From Paramyrothecium sp. XJ0827 (taxonomy: Eukaryota > Ascomycota > Sordariomycetes > Hypocreales > Stachybotryaceae): a stretch of 64,000 nt of DNA. Where the stretch lies: contig JAJFPB010000003.1 in the NCBI GenBank assembly GCA_020881915.1, positions 3,782,001 through 3,846,000 of the forward strand, read 5' to 3'. The position numbers and the translations under genes were made by a program. The notes under the pieces were generated by a model. That model made no database searches and was not told the DNA's origin. It saw only the letters and a list, made by a program, of their open reading frames with translations. This document shows positions 54,401-63,400 of this stretch, piece by piece (positions within the stretch are counted from its first letter, which is position 1; each line of letters begins with the position of its first letter).

Positions 54401-57400
54401 TGATAGACGTCGTGCCTGTTGCAGCAGGGGTTTCTACAAAGACGGTTCTAACTGTGTCGGTACCAGAGGGTTCAACCGTATAAGTAGTAATAGTACTTCC
54501 GCTATAAGCCCTGGTGATGGTCGTGAATGAGCCAGTAGGTGCCAAAGTCGCGGTGGGCGTTTCTATTATAACGGTAGCGACAATGTCAGTTCCTGTTGGG
54601 GCCACGGTGTAAGTTGTCACTGTGTTTCCGTTATAACCTCGGGTTATAGTTGTATATGAGCCAGTAAATGTACCCGCTCCAGATGGTGTCTCAATAAAGA
54701 CAGTTCCGATCTGGGTACCTGAGGGTGCCACAGTATAGGTAGTAATAGTACTTCCAGTATATGCTCGAGTTACAGTAGTGTAGACCTCGGTCATTGAGCC
54801 TGAAGCAGACGGTGTTTCGATAATGACAGTGCCGATTGTGTCAGTGCCAGATGGAGCGGCGGTGTATGTCGTGACCGTGCTGCCGCTATATGGTCTGGTA
54901 ACAGTAACATATGGACCGGTAAATGTGAAGGATGCTGAAGGTATTTCAACAAACACAGTAGCCACAGTTTCGGTTCCTGAAGGCACGATAGTATAGGTAG
55001 TGATAGTGCTTCCACTATAAGGCGTGGTGATTGTTGTATATGCGAGGCCAGCAGAACCTGTGATTGCAGGAGTCTCGACAACAACGGTCGCGATGGTATC
55101 AGTTCCCGAAGGCGACAGAGTGTATGTAGTGACCGTACTTCCACTATAAGCGCGGGTGACTGTTGTATACGCGCCGGCAGCGGAGCCAGTGACAGAACCC
55201 GTGGCAGATGCGGAATCAACTACGGAGCCGGTGCTGGAGCTGGAAATGGAACCCGCAGCGGAGGGCGTTTCAACAATAACAGTACCAGTAATATCAGTGC
55301 CTGAGGGTGCGAGAGTGTAGGTAGTGATAGCAGTACCACTATATCCTCGTGTAATAGTCGTAAAGGCCCCGGTAATACTGGCGGTTCCGGCAGGAGTCTC
55401 GACGACAACCGTGCCAATGGAACCCCCCGAGGCCGGATCCAACGTGTATGTTGTGACAGTGCTGCCTGAATATGGGCGAGTAATGGTCGTGAAGGCACCA
55501 GTGAACGTTGCGCTTGTCTGCGGGGGAACCTGGACAATAACAGAACCCGTCTGGCCCGGGCTTGTTGGAGGGATAGTTACAGTTGAAGGCGTGCTTCCAG
55601 AATAGGTAACAGTAACGGTGGTATATGGGTCAGTGACGGTCGCAGCTGGTGTCTGGATGACTACAGTTACAATGGAGTCCCCGCTTGCCGGCGTCAAGGT
55701 GACTGTCGAGACAGTCGAGCCACTGTACGGCGATGTAACTGTCGTGTACGGAATAGTAGGAACCGATGCCTGAGGGGTTTCGATGATGACAGTTCCTATG
55801 GAATCCCCGCCACTTGGTGAGAGTGTAAAAGTGGTTGGTGTTGGACCGTCGTAGGGCCTGGTAACCGTGACATACGGTCCTGTGAAGGCTTGACCTTGGG
55901 CAGCGGGTGTCTGCACAATGACAGTTCCTGTTACGTCTCCCGAGGCCGGGCTCAAGGTCAAGGTCGAGACAGCTGTGCCGCTGTAGGCAACAGTGACGGT
56001 AGTGTAAGGGATGGTGATACCCTGCCCCTGCGGTGTTTCAATGATGATAGTTCCGGTGAGATCACCAGAAGCTGGGCTCTGCGTAATCGTGACAACTTCA
56101 CTTCCAGAGTAGGCGACAGTCCTTGTAACGTAGGGCCCGGTAAATTGAGCAACAGCTGACGGAGTCTGGATGATGACTGTACCCGTTATATCGCTAGTTC
56201 CAGGAGGTCGAGTGACTGTGGTTACCGCAGTGCCATCATAGCCAACAGTGATCGTGACAAAGGGTACGCTCGGTGCTGCGGTCGGAGTCGCTATAATGAC
56301 AGTAGCAACTGACTCTCCGGTTCCTGTTGGGTATTGGGTGTAGGTTTCTGGTGTGCTTCCGCCGTAAGCCGTCGTGATTGTTGTGAAGGCTCCAGTGAAG
56401 TCTGTAACAGGAGTCTCCACAATAACGGTGCCAACTGGATCGCCAGGTGACGGAGGTCTTGTGATCGTGGTTGGGGCGCTGCCTCCACGAGTGATTGTGG
56501 TGTATGGTCCGGTAAATGAACCTGTGGGAGTTTGAACGACAACGGTACCAATAGAACCACCCGAAGCAGGCGCCAAGGTAATAGTCTGGACAACCGAGCC
56601 GGTGTACCCTTCGGTGATGGTGTCGTACGGCCCAGTAAATGCGCCAGCGCGAGGGGTCTGAACGATGACTGTCTCGGTTCCGTCGGATCCAGGCGGGACG
56701 GTGAAGGTCTGAGTTGTAGATCCGGTCCATGGCTCCGTAATGGTCGTCGTTGCAATAGGGCTGGCAGGCGGAGGAGCACCTGGGGTTTGGATAATGACAG
56801 TGCCAACACTGCCGCTTGCTCCAGGCTGAACTGTGACAGTGGTTTCAACTGTGCCCGTATAAGCCTGCGTGATGGTAATGTATGGCCCGGTAAACTGAGC
56901 GGCATTGGGTGTTTGGACGATCACAGTCACCACGCCATCGGTGCCCGGGGCTAGAGTGGCCGTGGAGATGGTCGATCCACTGTAGGCCTGTGTGATGGTC
57001 ACGATCGGGGCTGTGAACGTGGGGGTTGGTGATGATGTTCCAGTTGTTACAGGCTGGCTAGTGACGGAAGCAGTAGCGGAACCGGCCACGGTGCCCCGTG
57101 GAGTCTGAACGATGACTGTTCCGAAGCCACCACTTGCAGGACTTTGCGTGATTGTCACAATAGCAGAGCCGTCATATGCCTCGGTGACGGTTGTATATTG
57201 GCCAGCAGAGGATATTGTTGCAGGGACTTGGACAATAATAGTACCGAGAGTATCAGTTCCGGCTGGCGGCAGAGTCAACGCGGAGGTTGTGGTGCCGCTG
57301 TAAGGCTCCGTGATGGTTGTGTATGGACCTGTGAAAGAATTGGCAACGCCAGGCGTTTGGACAATAACGGTGCCAGTGGATCCACCAGGGCCAGGATCTC

Positions 57401-60400
57401 GCGTAATAGTTTGGGCCACTGAACCTCCATAAGCATTTGTAATGGTGGTGTACGGACCAGTGAAAGAGGCGATAGGGGTACCGGATAGTCCTGTTGTTGA
57501 TACTCCAGATACTGATGATACCCCAGCCGCAGTTCCTGTATTCGCGGTGGAGACTGTTGAAACTCCAGAAGCTGTCGGCGATCCAGAAATGGTGTCGCTA
57601 CCCGGGGCGGTAGTAGCTGCCGTGGAAGATTGGGTTGCTGAACTACCTGTCGATGAAACGATTGCCGTGGGAGTCTGGACAATAACGGTTGCTACAGAGC
57701 CAGTGCCGGCATCAAGCGTGATGAACCGAATGGTCGTGCCATCGTAGCCCTCATAGGTAGTTTCATAAGCGCCGTTGAATCTGCGATTAGGGGTCTGAAT
57801 GATGATTGTGGCTATTCCAGTAGTAGCCGTACCAGTCGGCCTCAAAGTCAAGGTTTGCGTGGTTGACCCATCGTAACCCTGTGTCACTGTGGTGACAGGA
57901 CCGACATAAGGCTGAGTACCCGGCTGCTCGATCAAGACAACTCCGGTTCCTCCACTGGCGGTGGGGTCTATTGTGTATGTTTGCTGTATTGAACCGTCGT
58001 TCACCTGGGTGATCGTGACGTATGGACCCGTGAAAGTCCTGAACGGAGTTTCGACAATAACCGTACCAGGCTGCCCGCTTCTTGGTGGAGCCAACGTAAT
58101 CGTGGTAACAACTGATCCGTCGTAGCCATCGTAGATTGTCGTGTAAGACCCAGTGATGGTTGTATCCTGACTGAGAATCGTGGACCCACTGGGGGCAGCA
58201 GAGACAGAACCGGACTGTGAGACGACTGAAGACGCCGACCCAGTTGAAGTTGAAATTGGTGATCCTGTTGAAGATACTGTTGCCGCAGCCGATGGTGACC
58301 CTGTCGTACTTTCCGGAGCCGAAGCTGGCGTTTGTACAAGGACTGTGGCAATGCTTCCGCTGATCGGGAGGGTGAGGGTCCGTGGGACAGAACCATCATA
58401 CGCTTCTGTGATTGTTGTATACGCGCCGGAGAATGGGAGCACAGAGGCAGCGGTGCTACCTGCGGGTGTTTGAATGAGGACAGTTCCGATTGAACCGCTA
58501 ATAGGAAGAGTAGCGGTTTGTGGAGTGGGTCCTGGGTAAGCGTCATATATTGTTGTAAATGGACCAGTAAAGGAAGCTGGACTAGCGGTGGTTGCGGTGG
58601 GAGTCTGGACGAGAACTGTGCGAATGGAGCCGCTGGCCGGCAGGGTAACGGTTCTCGAGGTGCTTCCGTCGTACCCTTCGGTGATTGTCGTAAGTGTTCC
58701 TGCGAAGGGCGTTTCAGAGCTTGCTGTGGTTCCAGCCGGAGTCTGAATCAAAACAGTGCCGAGTGTCCCGCTAGCTGGAAGTGTGACTGTCTGCGGGCTG
58801 CTTCCAGGATAGGCTTCATAGATTGTCGTATACGGACCTGTGAAAGGCGAAGGAGTAGGCGTAACGGTGGACCTTGGGGTTTGTATGATGACGGTACCAA
58901 CAGAGCCGGTAATTGGGAGAGTAATGGTCCTTGGCGTTGTGCCATCATAACCTTCGGTGATGGTTGTGAGAGCTCTCGTGAAGGATGTCTTGGAACTAGC
59001 TGTTGTCCCCAAAGGCGTTTGAACGATGACCGTGCCAAGCGTTCCAGTGGCAGACAATGTGATAGTCTGTGGAGTTGTGCCGTCATATCCATCGAAGACA
59101 GTAGTATACGGGCCCGTGAAAGCTGCCTGGCTCGTGACACTGGTGGATCTCGGAGTCTGGACGAGCACTGTAGCAACGCTTCCACTAATCGGTAACGTAA
59201 CAGTCCTTGGAGTGGTTCCATCATAGGGTTCTGTGATGGTGGTGTATGATCCGGTGAAAGCAGTAGCGGAACTGGCTGTGGTTCCTAGTGGGGTTTGAAT
59301 GAGAACAGTACCAAGAGTGCCACTGACCGGCAGAGTAACGGTCTGTGATGTTGGGCCTTGGTATCCATCGTAAATGGTCGTGTAAGGTCCGGTGAACTGA
59401 GCTGCAGATGTGGTCACGCCCGCTCTGGGGGTTTGAACAAGAACTGTGCCAACACTTCCAGTCAATGGTAAAGTAACAGTTCTTGGGGTTGTGCCGTCAT
59501 AAGCCTCGGTAATTGTGGTAAGAGATCCAGTAAAAGGCGAGGAAGATGCTCCTGTTGACCCAAGTGGGGTTTGCACAAGAACAGTGCCAATGCTGCCAGA
59601 GACGGGGAGTGTAACTGTTCTTGGGTCTGTGCCGTCATAGCCATCATAAACCGTGGTGTAAGGCCCAGTAAATGTAGCCGGAGAGGATGTGATGCTAGCG
59701 GCTGGCCCTGAGCTGGCACTTCTCGGGGTCTGTACTAATACCGTGCCCACGGAACCTGTGAGAGGTAATGTAATGGTTCTCGGAGTCGATCCATCATAAG
59801 CCTCGGTAAGAGTTGTGAAGGAACCACTGAAAGGCAGAACAGATCTACCGGTACTTCCGGCGGGTGTCTGGATAATAACAGTGCCGATGGACCCGGCAAT
59901 AGGGAGAGTTGCCGTGATTGGAACTGAACCATCGTACTGATCGTAAATCGTGGTGTAAGGACCTGTAAAGCCTGCAACACTGGTAGTTGCGGATACCGCC
60001 GTAGTAGATACGATTGTGCCCGTGATCGTAGACGTGATAGTCACGCTGACGCTAGTACTTGGCGTGGACTGGCTAGGAGGAACAGCAACAACGACAGTCC
60101 CTGGGCCGCCTGGAATGGTGGGAGGGTACGTAATTGTCGTTGGTGAGGACAGGCTGGGGTCTGTGATAGTCGTCGTGGTGAAAGTACCTCCAAGAGATGA
60201 GGTGCCTGTGAACTGCGCCGGGGGCACTCCGACAATGACTGTTCCAGTGCCACCAGATGTGATCGGTGCATACGTGACAGTGGTTGGGCTAAGGAGACCA
60301 ACGTCAGTTACTGTCCTAGTCGTGTACATCGCATCAGATTGAGCCGAGCCGGTGAATTGGGCAGGCGGATCTATCACTACAACTGTTCCTGTACCGCCCG

Positions 60401-63400
60401 GTGTCGTTGGCGGGTAAGTAATTGTAGTTGGTCGAATCACGCCTCCGTTCGTAACAGTGCGTGTGACATAAAGGTCCCCCGATGTGATCGAACCTGTTGG
60501 TGGGCTAGGTGGGACTGCAACAATTACCGTGCCAGTACCACCTGAGGTCACTGGAGGATAAGTGAGAGTTGTAGGCTCCAATAAGCCGGCATTGGTAACT
60601 GTGCTCGTAGTGTACATATCTCCTGGTGCTGTTGTGCCGCTCGGCTGAGAAGGCGGAACTGCTACGACAACGGTGCCCGGGCCGCCGGGAGTGGATGGCG
60701 GATAGGTAATTGAAGTAGGCGCGCCAATGGCGTAATCGGTCTCTGTTCTCGTAACATATGCAGCAGCCACAACGGATGATGTCGTGGCAGTGGGAGAAGT
60801 CATAACAGCAGAAGAAGTCGTGGCAACCGCTGAGCTAGTTGGGCTTGGTGGGACTGCCACCACAACAAGGCCTGTGCCTCCAGGAGTCGTCGGTGGGTAT
60901 GTGACAGTATTGGGGCCAGGGAGTCCGGGAACTGTTTCTGTGGTGGTTGTGTAAGCGACGGCGGACGGTGCCAAGGTTGATGAGCCGGTGGACGTGATGG
61001 GTGGCACTGCGACTATCACGGTTCCCACACCGCCCTGCGTGGCTGGAGGATAAGTCACAGTATTGGGCGCTGTGATTCCTGGAACAGTCTCAGAGATTGT
61101 TGTATAACTTGCCGCAGAAATCGAAGCGGTAATGCTTGGGCCTGGTGGGGGTACGGCAACAATGACGGTGCCAGTCCCGCCGGGAGTAGCAGGTGGGTTC
61201 GTGACTGTGACTGGGCTCGTGAGACCAGAGTTGGTCTGAGTGATGGTTGTGTATCCGCCTGGAGGCACGATGACAACAACAGTGCTTGGGTCACCGGGAT
61301 TTGCGGGAGGGTTTGTGATTGTGATGGGGGTGGCGATGCCAGAGTTGGTTGATGTTGTTGTGGTGAATCCACCTGGAGGTACAGCAACTATGACGGTGGC
61401 CGGACCTCCTTGTGTTCCAGGGGAGTTGGTAACTGTTACTGGTGCGGTGATTCCGGAGCTGACTTGAGTTATTGTTGTGTACATGCTGCTGATGGGAGAC
61501 GTTGGGCCCGAGGAGGTAGCAACAGGCACGACCACAACTATGCTGCCAGTCGAGCCTGGTCCAGCAGGTGGGAATGTAATTGTGGTAGGGCTGGTGACGC
61601 CAGCATTCGTTTGTGTGATCGTTGCGTATGCGGCCGACGATGCTGGAACATCAATGACCACTGTCCCGGTGCCGCCAGACGTGATTGGCGGATAAGTGAT
61701 GGTAACGGGGCCGCTGATGAAGAAGTTTGTTTCTGTAATGGTAGTATAAGCAGCATCACTAGGAGCTGAGCCAACAGGCGAGCTTCGCGGCACGTTGACC
61801 AGAACTGTGCCTGGCCCACTGGTCCCGGCGGGAGCAAGTGTGAGTGTCCTGGGACCAGATATTCCAGCATTTGTCTGAGTAATGGTAATATACGATAGAG
61901 TAGGAACGGCTACAGTCACAGTACCAGTGCCGCCAGAGGACGCGGGAGCGCTGGTGATAGTAGAGGTAGCTGTGATTCCAGCGCTTGTGACTGTGGTCGT
62001 GACAAACAATACGGAAGTTGTAGATGGCCGGGGAACGGCGACAATCACAGTTGCAGTGCCATCAGGGCTGGAAGGTGGGTTAGTCACGGTGTTGGGCCCG
62101 CTCAAGCCATCATTTGTAACAGTGATCGTAGTGAAAGCGGCATACGATGGTGTCACCGAGCCTGAAGGAAGAGGGACTGCCACAATGACGGTGCCTGTGC
62201 CTCCAGGGGTCCGCGGAGGTTGCGTGAGCGTGTTGGTAGCAGTGAGGCCGGCATTGGTAACCGTGACTGTCGTGTACGAATCCGTGACGGAGGACGTGCC
62301 AGATGTGGAGGCGCTTGTGGATGTGGGCCTTGGTACAGCAACCACAACAATTGCGGTGCCATCAGGGCTCGACGGTGGATTCGTAACCGTGTTTGGTGCT
62401 GTCAAACCGTCGTTTGTTACCGTGATGGTAGTGAAAGCACTATATGTCAGCGTTGACGAGCCAGATGGAACAGGAACTGCAACGATCACAGTACCAGTAC
62501 CTCCGGGTGTGATAGGTGTCTGTGTCACAGTATTGGTGGTTGTGAGACCTCCATTCGTCACAGTGACAGTAGTATATGAATCTGACACAGTTGCGGATGT
62601 TGTTGTTGTGGTCTTGGCGCCTGGGACCGCAACTATGACGGTGGCCGTTCCATCAGGACCAGGAGGATACGTGATGGTGTTGGGTGTCGAAAGTGCCGGG
62701 TCTGTAACGGTAGAAGTCGTGAAAGCCCTTGCTGGTGTTGGCGTGGGTGATCCAGACGGCAATGGCACAGCAACAATGACTGTCCCTGTGCCACCAGGCG
62801 TAGTTGGCGGATTCGTAAGGGTATTTGGACTCATGAGTGCTGGGTCAGTGATAGTGACGGTTGTGAATACAGCAGGAACTGTGGTTGAGGCTCCAATAGA
62901 CGTTGTACTGCTTGCGGCTGTGGTGCTTGCAGGAACGGCCACAATTACTGTAGCCTGCCCACCAGGAGTCGACGGAGGGTATGTTATAGTATTGGGGGTA
63001 GCAAGAGCTGGGTCTGTGACTGTGAGAGTAGTGTAGCTGCCAGGGGGTGTTGGCGTTGCCGAGCCTGACGGAAGAGGAACAGCAACAATTACAGTCCCGG
63101 TGCCTCCAGGAGTAACAGGGGGGTTTGTCAAAGTATTTGTCCTTGTCAGGCCAGGGTCCGTAACTGTGACTGTTGTGTATGCCACTGATTGTGTGGCCGA
63201 CGGTGTAAGAGAAGTTGTAGTAGCTGTCTTAGAAGCTGGCACGACTACAATAACAGTGGCTTGGCCACCAGGAGTTGATGGCGGATACGTGACAGTATTA
63301 GGAGCCGAGATGTTTGCATCTGTAATAGTAGTTGTGGTGTAGCTTCCAGGAGGTGTCGGAGTGGGTGACCCAGATGGCAGAGGGACTGCAATAATCACGG

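Noticed and set aside
61882..63036. 384-codon and other long plus-strand ORFs across 60-64 kb
   Set aside because: Complement of the repetitive adhesin codons; repeated VTVPVPP-like text mirrors the minus-strand repeats.
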